Positions 24,469 to 33,027 of a DNA stretch of 64,000 bases are shown one piece after another. Within the stretch, counting starts at the first letter, position 1. Each line of letters begins with the position of its first letter. The notes under the pieces were generated by a model. That model made no database searches. It saw only the letters and a list, made by a program, of their open reading frames with translations, and was not told the DNA's origin. Origin of the DNA: Pseudomonadota bacterium. GTDB lineage: Bacteria; Pseudomonadota; Alphaproteobacteria; Rhizobiales; Devosiaceae. Location: the NCBI GenBank assembly GCA_023391095.1, contig JAEWBN010000016.1, positions 124,001-188,000 of the forward strand, written 5' to 3'. Position numbers and translations under genes: made by a program.

Positions 24469-25727
24469 GTGTTTGCCTCGATGCGGTTCAGCGCGGCGCG
24501 CAGCAGATCCGAGAAGCGCGGGGATGCCGCGGTAACGTAATCGATGAGCGCCAAGTCTTCTTCGACCAGCGAAAGGACATCAAGGTCGATTGCGGCCTCG
24601 TCGTCCCCGACAGAGAGCGCTCGCAAAAGGGCCATCCCCGGCATGGCGCCCCCCAAAGCCTGCTCGACGGCGGCCGTGGCAATGACTGGTTCCGGACGCG
24701 ATGCCCGGCGCAGGCCCGCTTCCAGCCAGTGTCGCGGCGTTGGCTCGCGACGCTCGAGCACCGTAACCTGCCGGTCGTGGAAACCGAGCCAGCGCGACTC
24801 GCGCCCATCGAGCAGCGAGCCGGAAAGGATAATGCGCGGACCAGGTGACATGAAGGCGTAGCAGAGCTCGCGCAGATCGGCTCCGGGAGGGCAGCGGACG
24901 AGCCTCGCCTCGCGCAGTCCCGGCCCGGCAATGAACACCACTTGCGTTTCGGGCAGCCGGCCCTCGGACAGCAGTTGGCCGATGGCAACGACATCCTCCA
25001 AGGAAATGTCCCAGACCTGTCGGGCCAGACGCGCAGGGAACAGCCGGTGGATCTGGAGCCCCGCAAGACCCTGAGGGTGCAACTCGCCGGTCCGAACTAT
25101 CTTCAATCTACCGTGCGCGTCAGGGATGTCCGGCCCTTGGTCCTGGCAGAAGAATAGCGGCCCGTCGCAGAGGCTTGAGAGCGCGCGTAATCCAAGATTG
25201 AGTCGTGCGATGTTATCCTCTCCGATCGCATGCCGCGGGTCCGGCGCCAGGGGACGAGTATCGACCGCCATGACAAATATCGCGGCAGGAGCCGCTAACG
25301 CTTCGGGCACTTTGCCGAAAGGCCGGCTCCTCAGTCGCATCCAGAGGCCGGAACTCTGAAGCAGTTGACGCAGCGCGGTTGATCCGTTTTCGCCTTCAAG
25401 CTCTTCGAGCGCCGATTGGGTGTCATACTGGTGCCGCTCGCCTGATCCTTCTCCCTGAATGATGAGGCTCGTAAGGCGGCGCCCCGCACCAGTCTCAAGT
25501 TCCGAAAGGCGGCCAGAGATGGGTGCTGTGATGATGCATTCGGGGCGCCGGCGATCTCTCAGGAGCGGCTTGCCTTGAGCAACACGGCTGCCGACCTCCG
25601 CCAGCGGCTCCACCCTGAATTCCATCCACGGGGGCAGGCTCACTCCCGCTTCGGCCGTAATGACGGTTTCAGGTGTTCCTGGCAGAGGTTGGGGCGATGC
25701 CACTCGTACGAACAGGCCGCGTTCCAT
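24465..25727 (-). CDS. nqrA: Na+-NQR subunit A-like protein
   Basis: A cytoplasmic subunit of about 420 residues. The N-terminal third matches the NqrA/RnfC barrel-sandwich region: ETVITAEAGVSLPP, VEPLAEVGSRVAQGKPLL, then IITAPISGRLSELETGAGRR. The C-terminal part fits NqrA (PGPRIILSGSLLDG, LGFHDRQVTVL, ALIDYVTAASPRFSDLL). The ATG at 25727 aligns best with the start of known NqrA; an in-frame TTG at 25796 would add 23 residues without a good ribosome site. It is the first gene of the operon and lies about 120 bases from the divergent cytochrome gene. NqrA has no cofactor of its own in the known enzyme and contributes to quinone binding. Confidence 0.85.
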   Translation of the reverse strand: MERGLFVRVASPQPLPGTPETVITAEAGVSLPPWMEFRVEPLAEVGSRVAQGKPLLRDRRRPECIITAPISGRLSELETGAGRRLTSLIIQGEGSGERHQYDTQSALEELEGENGSTALRQLLQSSGLWMRLRSRPFGKVPEALAAPAAIFVMAVDTRPLAPDPRHAIGEDNIARLNLGLRALSSLCDGPLFFCQDQGPDIPDAHGRLKIVRTGELHPQGLAGLQIHRLFPARLARQVWDISLEDVVAIGQLLSEGRLPETQVVFIAGPGLREARLVRCPPGADLRELCYAFMSPGPRIILSGSLLDGRESRWLGFHDRQVTVLERREPTPRHWLEAGLRRASRPEPVIATAAVEQALGGAMPGMALLRALSVGDDEAAIDLDVLSLVEEDLALIDYVTAASPRFSDLLRAALNRIEANT

Positions 25728-25846
25728 GAGTCCCAATATGGCATGTCCCTCCGTGGCTTGACTGAGACGACGATCGCCCTTCCGCTTGACAATCAAGGAC
25801 TACCAGAGAACTCTTGATGCTTCCACCCGTGCGAGGAAGGCCGCCC
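25728..25846. promoter_or_regulatory. divergent promoter region, nqr operon / pentaheme cytochrome
   Basis: About 120 bases lie between the nqrA start and the cytochrome start. Two nine-subunit-scale transcription units leave from here in opposite directions, so a shared control is likely. The rightward ribosome site GAGGAAGG at about 25832-25839 sits seven bases before the GTG. I see no clear operator. Confidence 0.45.
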
Positions 25847-26926
25847 GTGCAACTCAGATCGATTCTCCTGTGGAGCAGTATTCCGGCCCTATTCGTGGTT
25901 GCGTCGGCAATCGGACAAACGCCGGAGCGGACCCCTAATATTGAAGAGATCACACAGTGGGCTCGATCTGGCCACGCGAATATACATTCTGAGTCCTTCG
26001 CGCATTGGGACGATACCGGCGAAATCCCGCCAGTATGCTCCACCTGTCACTCTGGAGCGGGGTTTCGCTCATTGTACGGGTTCGATGGCAGCACTCCGGG
26101 ACTGCCGCAGAGTCCTATACCCGTCGGCGGGGTGGTGGACTGCGACACCTGCCACAATCCAGGCCTTCCGAGCGTAACCGAGATCCGGCTCCCTTCCGGC
26201 ACTCAGCATCCCGTCGTGGGTGCTGAAGCCGCATGCATGACTTGCCACCAGGGCCGAGCGTCGACCGCAACGATTGAACGTGCAGTGGCGGAAAGCCTTG
26301 AAGACGAGGTCAATCCAGAGCTGTCCTTCATCAACCCGCACTACGCGGTAGCTGCAGCGAGCCTTCTAGGGGGTTCCGGCGCTTTGGGATACCAGTATCC
26401 GGGGAAGGACTACCAGCAGCGGTTCTTCCACGCCCGCCCGGTCTCTACCTGTGTGGGGTGCCACGAACCGCATAACCTGACCGTGGCGGAGGAGACGTGC
26501 ACCACCTGCCATGAATCGGGCGATTCACGTGCAATTCGCATTTCCCGCCAGAGTTTCGACGGCAGCGGCAATCTTGAGCAGGGCATCTTCGCCGACATCG
26601 TCGCCAACAGGGAGCGACTGTTCGCTTTGCTGGCCGAGTACGCGCGCGAGATGGCTGGAACGGCGATGGTCTACGACGGAAATCGCCATCCCTACTTTTT
26701 TGCCGACCACAACGGCGACGGCTTGCCGGACCAGCGGGAAGGCTCCCCGGTCCCGTATGCAAGCTGGACGCCACGGTTGTTGAAAGCAGCCTACAACTGG
26801 AAATTTGTGGGATCGGATGCCGGGATTCACGTTCACAATCCGCACTACGCGCTGCAACTGCTCTTTGACTCCGCCGAGGATATCTCGAACGCTCTGGGCA
26901 GAGACCTGACGGGTATGGCCCGATGA
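25847..26926 (+). CDS. exported pentaheme c-type cytochrome
   Basis: A 359-residue exported protein with five CxxCH heme-attachment motifs: CSTCH (64-68), CDTCH (99-103), CMTCH (130-134), CVGCH (202-206) and CTTCH (218-222). The N-terminus carries a signal peptide (about residues 1-24, ending ASAIGQ). The GTG at 25847 is preferred because of the GAGGAAGG before it; an ATG at 25817 is the alternative. The C-terminal 130 residues have no heme motif but contain a Ca-binding-like DHNGDGLPDQREG loop. It resembles periplasmic multiheme cytochromes of unknown partner. Being divergent from an nqr operon with an altered NqrB, it may give or take electrons from that complex; this is inference. Confidence 0.85.
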   Translation: MQLRSILLWSSIPALFVVASAIGQTPERTPNIEEITQWARSGHANIHSESFAHWDDTGEIPPVCSTCHSGAGFRSLYGFDGSTPGLPQSPIPVGGVVDCDTCHNPGLPSVTEIRLPSGTQHPVVGAEAACMTCHQGRASTATIERAVAESLEDEVNPELSFINPHYAVAAASLLGGSGALGYQYPGKDYQQRFFHARPVSTCVGCHEPHNLTVAEETCTTCHESGDSRAIRISRQSFDGSGNLEQGIFADIVANRERLFALLAEYAREMAGTAMVYDGNRHPYFFADHNGDGLPDQREGSPVPYASWTPRLLKAAYNWKFVGSDAGIHVHNPHYALQLLFDSAEDISNALGRDLTGMAR

Positions 26927-26973
26927 TCGTTAGCTCCGGCGACTAGACACAGGGACATCGATAACTGAAGGAC

Positions 26974-27618
26974 TTGCACGCCGACCCGACGTTCCCAGCC
27001 AAGTATCTGCTGCTGGCCGGCATGGCTGCACCCCTGGTCTATGCTGCCACGGTAATTTTGGGCGGGGTGCTGACGCCGAACTACAGTCATGTCGACCAGG
27101 CGATCAGCGAATTGACTGCAACCGGCGCTTCACGGCGTCGCCAACTGGAACCGGGCTTCGTTGTCTACAACGTGCTCGTCGTCCTGTTCGCTGTCGGTCT
27201 GCTCTTCCACAAGCGCCACTGGGGCCGCTTGTTCCGCTGGGGTAGCCTGACGGTCGGCCTGACAGGCGTGCTGGGTCTTGCTTCCACTCCCTTTCCGAGG
27301 GACCCGATAGGCGAGACCGCAACAGCGGCAGGAATCCTGCATCTGGTGACTGCCGGATTCTTGTCCGTTGGCACCATGGCGGCGATGCTTCTTTTTGGGA
27401 TGGGTTGGTGGAGTCGCCCAGATAGGCAAACTTGGTCCTTTTTGACCTTGGCGGCGTTGGCAGCCGTTTTCGTTTCCGGCTTGCTGGCTGCCATGGCAGC
27501 GGCGCAAGGCTGGCCCGCTATGGGGCTTTGCGAGCGGATCACGATCGGCATTTTCTTGGTTTGGATGTTCTTGACCGCACTCCACCTGTGGCTTGAGCAG
27601 CTGGATTTGCGCCGGTGA
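26974..27618 (+). CDS. DUF998-family membrane protein
   Basis: A 214-residue protein with about six membrane segments (roughly 10-30, 60-78, 86-102, 118-140, 152-172, 186-204). The pattern of an early NYSHVDQAISELTATGA loop, then FVVYNVLVVLFAVGL and a conserved SLTVGLTGVLGLASTPFPRD segment is that of DUF998. The start seems to be TTG at 26974; a start further in would lose part of the first helix. It follows the pentaheme cytochrome by 47 bases in the same direction and may anchor or serve it. Function of the family is unknown. Confidence 0.7.
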   Translation: MHADPTFPAKYLLLAGMAAPLVYAATVILGGVLTPNYSHVDQAISELTATGASRRRQLEPGFVVYNVLVVLFAVGLLFHKRHWGRLFRWGSLTVGLTGVLGLASTPFPRDPIGETATAAGILHLVTAGFLSVGTMAAMLLFGMGWWSRPDRQTWSFLTLAALAAVFVSGLLAAMAAAQGWPAMGLCERITIGIFLVWMFLTALHLWLEQLDLRR

Positions 27619-27632
27619 AGGGCCGGTAAGAC

Positions 27633-28193
27633 ATGGATATCTTATCCGCTCTTGCGGGTGGCGACAGGAGATCGATTGGTCGCGTCAGTGCCGTTGTACC
27701 ATTCGTGCTCGATCATCCGGAGCAGCTCCCGGTTCTGATAGACGGAATGGAGAGCGAGGACGAGGTGCTCCGGATGCGCTGCGCCGATGCTGCTGAGAAG
27801 ATTTCGATCAGCAAACCTGATTGGTTCGTTCCACTCCGGTCGCGGCTTCTCCGGTTGGCGCGAACCAGCGTCCAGCAGGAACTGCGCTGGCACATTGCCC
27901 AAATGCTGCCGCGCATCGGCCTAGATGCTTCCCAGAGAGATGTCGCGATTGCGGTTTTGCTGGAATATCTCAGCGACAAGAGCCGCATCGTCACGACTTC
28001 AAGCATGACGTCCCTGTTCGAATTCGCCCGCGAAGACCCGCCTCTTCAACGAAAACTCGGGCCAATCTTGGAACGCTTCTTTGCGCATGGGAGCGCGGCA
28101 GAGCGCAGCCGGGCGGGAAGACTCCTCAGAGGACTGGGCAGCTCCGCAGGTAGAGGAGAAGGAAGGTCGGAGAGTGCGCGCAGGAACAGGTAA
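27633..28193 (+). CDS. HEAT-repeat-like helical protein
   Basis: A 186-residue, all-helical, soluble protein with HEAT-like helix pairs (VLIDGMESEDEVLRMRCADA, QQELRWHIAQMLPRI, VLLEYLSDKSRIVTTSSMTS, RSRAGRLLRGLG). HEAT-like repeats usually make a protein scaffold. It starts 14 bases after the DUF998 gene and is probably the third gene of the cytochrome operon. The C-terminal 20 residues are very basic. Family not known more closely. Confidence 0.65.
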   Translation: MDILSALAGGDRRSIGRVSAVVPFVLDHPEQLPVLIDGMESEDEVLRMRCADAAEKISISKPDWFVPLRSRLLRLARTSVQQELRWHIAQMLPRIGLDASQRDVAIAVLLEYLSDKSRIVTTSSMTSLFEFAREDPPLQRKLGPILERFFAHGSAAERSRAGRLLRGLGSSAGRGEGRSESARRNR

Positions 28194-28217
28194 AATGGCC
28201 AACCGAACCCAGTACTC

Positions 28218-29606
28218 TTGATCGTTTGCCTGCCGGAGAGTTCGTATCTTAGCGTCGCGGTGCTCGGCCGTTGTCCGGTCATTGCGCAGCTGCGCGGAGC
28301 GGGCGATGGCGTCAGGAAGCGCTATGCTATAGTTGGCGCCGGCGCGCGGCACGTGATGTTTCGCGAGGCCATCCTGGGGCCGCATGCCCATGCGGCCGAG
28401 CTGGTAGGGATCTGCGACAACAACCGGGCCCGGGCGGACATGTCGGAGGGGGCCGTCGCTGAGCGCGGACAGGCGCTTCCCGTTTATGCGGCCGACCAGT
28501 TCGACCAGATGGTGGCCGAGCAAAAGCCCGACGTGATCATCGTGTGCACGCCCGACCACCTCCATGACGACTACATGGTCCGCGCCATGCGCCCCGGATG
28601 CGACGTCATCACTGAAAAGCCGATGACGACCGACATCGACAAGCTCGAACGGATCATCACGGCACAGCGGGAAACCGGGCGATCGGTCACGGTGACGTTC
28701 AACTACCGCTATGCGCCGGCGCGTACGCAGGTGAAGCACCTGCTGCTCGATGGGGCCATTGGCGAGATCACCGCGGTGGACTTCCGCTGGCATCTCGACC
28801 GCGTGCACGGGGCCGACTATTTCCGGCGCTGGCACCGCTACAAGCACCTTTCGGGCGGTCTGCTGGTGCATAAATCCCCCCACCACTTCGACCTTCTGAA
28901 CTGGTGGATCGGCGCGGCGCCGAGCATGGTGCGCGCGACGGGTCGGCGGGCCTTTTATACGCCACAGACCGCTGAGGCGATGCGGCTGACGCCCCGTGGG
29001 CCGCGGTGCCTCACCTGCCCGTCGGCCTCGCGCTGCGCCTTCCGGCTCGACATTGCCGCCGATGGCAAGCTCGGTCCGCTCTACCTCGAAACCGAGGGTC
29101 ACGACGGATACTGGCGGGATCGGTGCGTGTTCGACGAGGACATCACCATCGAGGACACGATGCAGGTGCAGGTGGACTACGCCAACGCGGTCTCGCTCAA
29201 CTACTCGCTGGTCGCCTATAGCCCATGGGAGGGCTATGAGGTGGTGTTCCACGGAACGGAGGGCGAGCTCCGGCACAAGACGGTGGAAGTGCATGGCGTG
29301 TTCGGCGGCAAGCGCAACAAGCCGCAGGACGACGCCACCACGACCGAGGTGCATCGCGCCGGCGAAACGCCCTATCAGGTCGAGGTGTGGAAGGGCGAAG
29401 GCGGGCATGGCGGCGCCGATCCGGTCATGCTGGGCTATATCTTCGACCCCGCTGGCATGGAGCCGGACCGCTATGCCCGCAGCTCGAACCAGGAAGCGGG
29501 CGGCCTTTCGATCCTTACCGGGATTGCCGCCAATATGTCTATTGCCAGCGGCCAGACGGTTCCGGTGGCGCCGCTGATGCAGCAGGCCGGCATGCGCACA
29601 GCCTAA
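28218..29606 (+). CDS. Gfo/Idh/MocA-family oxidoreductase
   Basis: An NAD(P)-dependent oxidoreductase. The Rossmann start is YAIVGAGARH; next comes VIIVCTPDHLHDDYMVRAM and the family motif ITEKPMTTD (EKP lysine), then a C-terminal domain with GGLLVHKSPHHFDLLNWWIGA, whose Lys-x-x-x-His is the likely active site. A cysteine group (PRCLTCPSASRC) lies in the middle and is not part of the standard fold. The true start is uncertain: there is no ATG close to the Rossmann strand, only TTG at 28218 and GTG at 28260. Substrates of this family are mainly sugars and polyols. Its upstream edge coincides with the right end of the probable acquired block. Confidence 0.82.
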   Translation: MIVCLPESSYLSVAVLGRCPVIAQLRGAGDGVRKRYAIVGAGARHVMFREAILGPHAHAAELVGICDNNRARADMSEGAVAERGQALPVYAADQFDQMVAEQKPDVIIVCTPDHLHDDYMVRAMRPGCDVITEKPMTTDIDKLERIITAQRETGRSVTVTFNYRYAPARTQVKHLLLDGAIGEITAVDFRWHLDRVHGADYFRRWHRYKHLSGGLLVHKSPHHFDLLNWWIGAAPSMVRATGRRAFYTPQTAEAMRLTPRGPRCLTCPSASRCAFRLDIAADGKLGPLYLETEGHDGYWRDRCVFDEDITIEDTMQVQVDYANAVSLNYSLVAYSPWEGYEVVFHGTEGELRHKTVEVHGVFGGKRNKPQDDATTTEVHRAGETPYQVEVWKGEGGHGGADPVMLGYIFDPAGMEPDRYARSSNQEAGGLSILTGIAANMSIASGQTVPVAPLMQQAGMRTA

Positions 29607-29632
29607 CGCGCGGCCCTTAGGCGACTGCCCGA

Positions 29633-29654
29633 CTCTGGGGGATAACCCCCAGAG
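29633..29654 (+). terminator. stem-loop after the oxidoreductase gene
   Basis: A perfect 9-base-pair stem (arms CTCTGGGGG and CCCCCAGAG) with loop ATAA, 27 bases after the stop codon. It lacks a T tract on the plus strand. Its position between two rightward transcription units fits a terminator. Confidence 0.6.
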
Positions 29655-29730
29655 AGGGTGCGGGGTCCGCCCGGTGTTGCCGAGCCCATATCGGGATCAT
29701 CCTGAACCTATCGAAACAAGAGGTTCAGAG

Positions 29731-31665
29731 ATGAAGACGATACACGCAATAGCCGCATTGGCGCTGGCCATGGCCACGCCCCTGGCGGCGCAGGAGCCGG
29801 CGCCGACGGGCGCTGGGGCGCCGCAGCTGAGCAAACAGGATGTCGATGCCTGGCTCGACGGGCTCGTGCCCTATGCCCTGGCATCGGGGGACATGGCCGG
29901 GGCCGTGGTCACGGTCGTGGCCGATGGAGCGGTTGTCACCAATCGAGGCTTCGGCCTCGCCGACATGACGAGCGGTGCGCCGGTCGATCCGGCTTCCACG
30001 CTGTTTCGCATGGGCTCGATTTCCAAGCTCATGACCTGGACAGCGGTGATGCAGCTGGCCGAGCGCGGTGCGCTCGACCTTGACGCCGACGTCAACACCT
30101 ATCTCGACTTTGCCATTCCCGCCTTTGCGGGGGAGCCGGTGACGCTGCGCCAGCTCCTGACGCATACGGCCGGGTTCGAGGAACAGCTCAAATTCATCCT
30201 TGCCCATGACCGGGCGGATCACCTGCCTTTCGAGCGGCTGGTGCGCGAGCATGTGCCAGACCGCATCTTTGCGCCCAGCACGACACCGGCCTATTCCAAC
30301 TATGGGACGGCACTGGCGGGCTATATCGTGCAGCGCGTTTCCGGCATGGCTTACAACGACTATGTGGACGCGGCCATCTTCGCGCCGCTCGGCATGGATA
30401 CGGCGACGTTTTCCCAGGACCTCTCGGCGGCCCAGCAGGCGGCCCTCGCCAAGGGCTATGCCACGGCCAGCGGGGCGGAAAGCCCGTTCGAATGGGTTGC
30501 CGCAGCACCGGCCGGCGCCATGACCGCCGCGGCGCCCGACATGGCGCGGTTCATGCTCGCCCATCTCAATGGCGGCGCCCTGGACGGCGAACGCATTCTG
30601 GCGCCCGAGACGGTGCAGGCAATGCACGCACCGGCCCATCAGGCGATTGCCGGCCTCAACGGCATGGCGCTCGGGTTTTACGAGAGCTCGCTCAATGGCC
30701 GGAGGGTAATCAGCCATGGCGGGGACACGGAAGTCTTTCACACCGACCTCAACCTCTTTATCGAGGCGGGTGTCGGTATCTTCGTCGCGCTCAACAGCAC
30801 GGGGACGGACGGTGCGGCGCACCGGCTGCGCGCGCTGATGCTCAGCCAGTTCGCCGACCGCTATTTCCCGGAGGCGGAAGCCGGTCCGCTCGAGGCGATT
30901 GCCGAAAACCATGCGCCGGAAATGGCCGGGCAGTGGACCGCGAGCCGGCGGTCGGAAGGCAGCTTTTTCGCGCTGACCGACCTTTTGGAGCCGACGGTCC
31001 TTGCCACCGATGATCAGGGCCGGCTGGTGGGTGAAAACCTGCCGATCATGGGTGCGGCGGTGCGTGATTGGGTGGAGGTCGAGCCCTATCGCTGGCAGGC
31101 CAGCAATAGTGGCGAGCGGCTCGGCGCAGTGGTCGAGAATGGGCAGGTGACCCGCTTCAGCCTCAACACCATGGCGCCTATCACTGTCTATGACCGGGTG
31201 CCCTGGCAGCGTGCCGCCAGTTGGGTGACCCCGGCCTTGCTGGCAAGCCTTGGCGTGCTTGTGCTGGGTGCAGTGCAATGGCCGGTGGCCGCGCTGGTGC
31301 GTCGCCGTTATGGCGGGAGCCTTGAGCTGACGGCGCCGGCGCGGGCGGCCTATCATGGCGCGCGGGGCTTCGGGCTTCTGGTGGTTGCCGTCTTTGCCGG
31401 CTGGATGGTGTTTCTGACCTCGGTCTTTGCCGACCTGACGCTGCTCAGCGCGCAGTCGGATGGCGTGCTGATGGCGCTCCAGGGGCTCACCATTGCCGGT
31501 GTGCTGGGGCTGGGCGCGAGTGCGGCGGCCAATGGCGTGCTTGCCGTGCGCGAAGGGCGCGGACTATGGTCGCTGCTCTGGGCGGTGGCATTGGTGCTGG
31601 CGACGGCCGTGGTGATCTGGGTCGCCTCCTTCTTCAACCTCTTGACCTTCGGCGTCGGATACTAG
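29731..31665 (+). CDS. beta-lactamase-fold serine hydrolase with C-terminal membrane domain
   Basis: A 644-residue exported protein. A signal peptide (residues 1-20, ending PLAAQE) leads to a class C beta-lactamase/penicillin-binding fold: SISK (SxxK) in RMGSISKLMTW, YSN in PAYSNYGTALAGYI, and HGG in VISHGGDTEVF. After about residue 400 a further beta domain follows, and the last 150 residues hold four membrane helices. The start at ATG 29731 gives the signal peptide. Members of this family are mostly peptidases or esterases, not resistance enzymes. It is followed after 11 bases by a sensor kinase, so it may take part in sensing the envelope. Confidence 0.85.
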   Translation: MKTIHAIAALALAMATPLAAQEPAPTGAGAPQLSKQDVDAWLDGLVPYALASGDMAGAVVTVVADGAVVTNRGFGLADMTSGAPVDPASTLFRMGSISKLMTWTAVMQLAERGALDLDADVNTYLDFAIPAFAGEPVTLRQLLTHTAGFEEQLKFILAHDRADHLPFERLVREHVPDRIFAPSTTPAYSNYGTALAGYIVQRVSGMAYNDYVDAAIFAPLGMDTATFSQDLSAAQQAALAKGYATASGAESPFEWVAAAPAGAMTAAAPDMARFMLAHLNGGALDGERILAPETVQAMHAPAHQAIAGLNGMALGFYESSLNGRRVISHGGDTEVFHTDLNLFIEAGVGIFVALNSTGTDGAAHRLRALMLSQFADRYFPEAEAGPLEAIAENHAPEMAGQWTASRRSEGSFFALTDLLEPTVLATDDQGRLVGENLPIMGAAVRDWVEVEPYRWQASNSGERLGAVVENGQVTRFSLNTMAPITVYDRVPWQRAASWVTPALLASLGVLVLGAVQWPVAALVRRRYGGSLELTAPARAAYHGARGFGLLVVAVFAGWMVFLTSVFADLTLLSAQSDGVLMALQGLTIAGVLGLGASAAANGVLAVREGRGLWSLLWAVALVLATAVVIWVASFFNLLTFGVGY

Positions 31666-31676
31666 GGAGCGCTCGG

Positions 31677-33026
31677 ATGACCCAAGATGCACATTCCGCA
31701 CCGCCCGCCGGCGCAAAGGCCAGCCTCGACGCCCTGTTCAGCCGGCAGCGCTGGGCGCCGGTGGGGTGGCAGACGCTGTTCCTCCTCACCGCACTGCCGC
31801 TGGCGCTGGTCGTGCCGGTGACAACAATTGCGCTGGTGTCGGTGGGGGCGGGCCTCGCCGTTCTCGGAGTGGGGCTGTTGCTGCTCCTTGGGGCGGCGGC
31901 CCTGGCCCGATGGTTCGGTGACCTTGAACTGCGGCGGCTGGCCTGGGCCGGCGCGGCGCCGATCGAGCCGCCGGACTGGCCGGCGCTTTCCGGCCTCTCC
32001 CTTGGGCAAAAGATGCGGCTGGTGCTGCTCGACCCCAAGCAGTGGAGCTATATCGCCTATGCGGTTCTCTACCTCCTGCTCGGCACCGCGAGCGGCAGCC
32101 TGGCGCTGGTCTGGGTGTCGAGCATCGTCACCGGGGCCACTCGGTGGATATGGAATGACTGGGCAGCGACGACGCCGGAAGAACTGGCCGAAATCGGCTG
32201 GAGCCTGCCTGTGCTGTGGAGCCCGCCGGCCTTCCTTCATGGTCCCCTGACCATCCTCGCCTATACCGTGCTCGGCGCCATTGCGCTGGTGACCCTGCCC
32301 TGGTTCAGCCGCACCCTGGTTGGACTTCACGACCGGCTGGCACGGGTGTTTCTGGGGCGGTACAGCCCCGAAGAACTGGATGCCCGGATGGAAGGCCTGC
32401 GCCGGTCCCGGCGGGCGAGCGTTGCTGCCGAGGGCCGGGCCCTGCGGCGGCTGGAGCGGGATCTCCATGACGGTCCGCAGCAGCAATTGCTGAGGTTGCA
32501 GCTCGATCTGGCCGCCGCGGGGCGAAAGATGGCCAGTGACCCCGATGAGGCCGCGCGGCTGATCGCCGATGCCGGGCGCCGATCGGCCGAGACGCTGACG
32601 GAACTCCGGCATCTGGTGCGGGGCATTGCGCCGCCCCTGTTGCAGGACCGGGGCCTGGTGGCCGCGTTGGAGGCACTGGCCGAGCGCAGTCCCCTCCCCA
32701 CTAATGTCGTGGCGCAGGTCGAGGCGCCGGAGCACATCGAGCCGGCCGTGCAGCAGGGCGTCTATTTCATCGTTGCCGAACTGCTGGCCAATGCGGCCAA
32801 GCATAGCGGCGCCAAGGCAGTGGCGATCCGCTGCGAGACGGTTCGCGGGGGGCTCAGCGTCGTGGTCAGCGATGATGGTGCAGGCGGCGCCTCGGTTGTG
32901 CCAGGGCATGGGCTTGCCGGCCTCGCCGAACGCATCGAAGGGCTGGGCGGACGCTGGACGCTCGACAGCCCGGCAGGCGGGCCCACGCGGGTCAGCCTTT
33001 TCATTCCGGACGAAGGTAAGGACTGA
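31677..33026 (+). CDS. sensor histidine kinase, NarL-partner (HisKA_3) type
   Basis: A 449-residue membrane kinase. There are two pairs of hydrophobic segments (about 33-75 and 125-155 with 190-210) forming a sensor region, then the HisKA_3 dimerisation helix with the phosphorylated His264 in RLERDLHDGPQQQLLRLQLDL, and an ATPase domain with VAELLANAAKHSGA (N box) and GHGLAGLAERIEGLGG (G box). The ATG at 31677 sits 11 bases after the hydrolase gene. Its partner is the response regulator starting two bases after its stop. The signal is unknown. Confidence 0.9.
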   Translation: MTQDAHSAPPAGAKASLDALFSRQRWAPVGWQTLFLLTALPLALVVPVTTIALVSVGAGLAVLGVGLLLLLGAAALARWFGDLELRRLAWAGAAPIEPPDWPALSGLSLGQKMRLVLLDPKQWSYIAYAVLYLLLGTASGSLALVWVSSIVTGATRWIWNDWAATTPEELAEIGWSLPVLWSPPAFLHGPLTILAYTVLGAIALVTLPWFSRTLVGLHDRLARVFLGRYSPEELDARMEGLRRSRRASVAAEGRALRRLERDLHDGPQQQLLRLQLDLAAAGRKMASDPDEAARLIADAGRRSAETLTELRHLVRGIAPPLLQDRGLVAALEALAERSPLPTNVVAQVEAPEHIEPAVQQGVYFIVAELLANAAKHSGAKAVAIRCETVRGGLSVVVSDDGAGGASVVPGHGLAGLAERIEGLGGRWTLDSPAGGPTRVSLFIPDEGKD

Positions 33027-33027
33027 C

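Noticed and set aside
25728..25796. Longer NqrA from the TTG at 25796
   Set aside because: Adds 23 basic residues not found in NqrA and has no ribosome site; alignment by eye with NqrA favours ATG 25727.
29725..31356. 543-codon minus-strand frame
   Set aside because: Antisense to the serine hydrolase, which has full catalytic motifs and a signal peptide; the antisense product has no recognisable domain.
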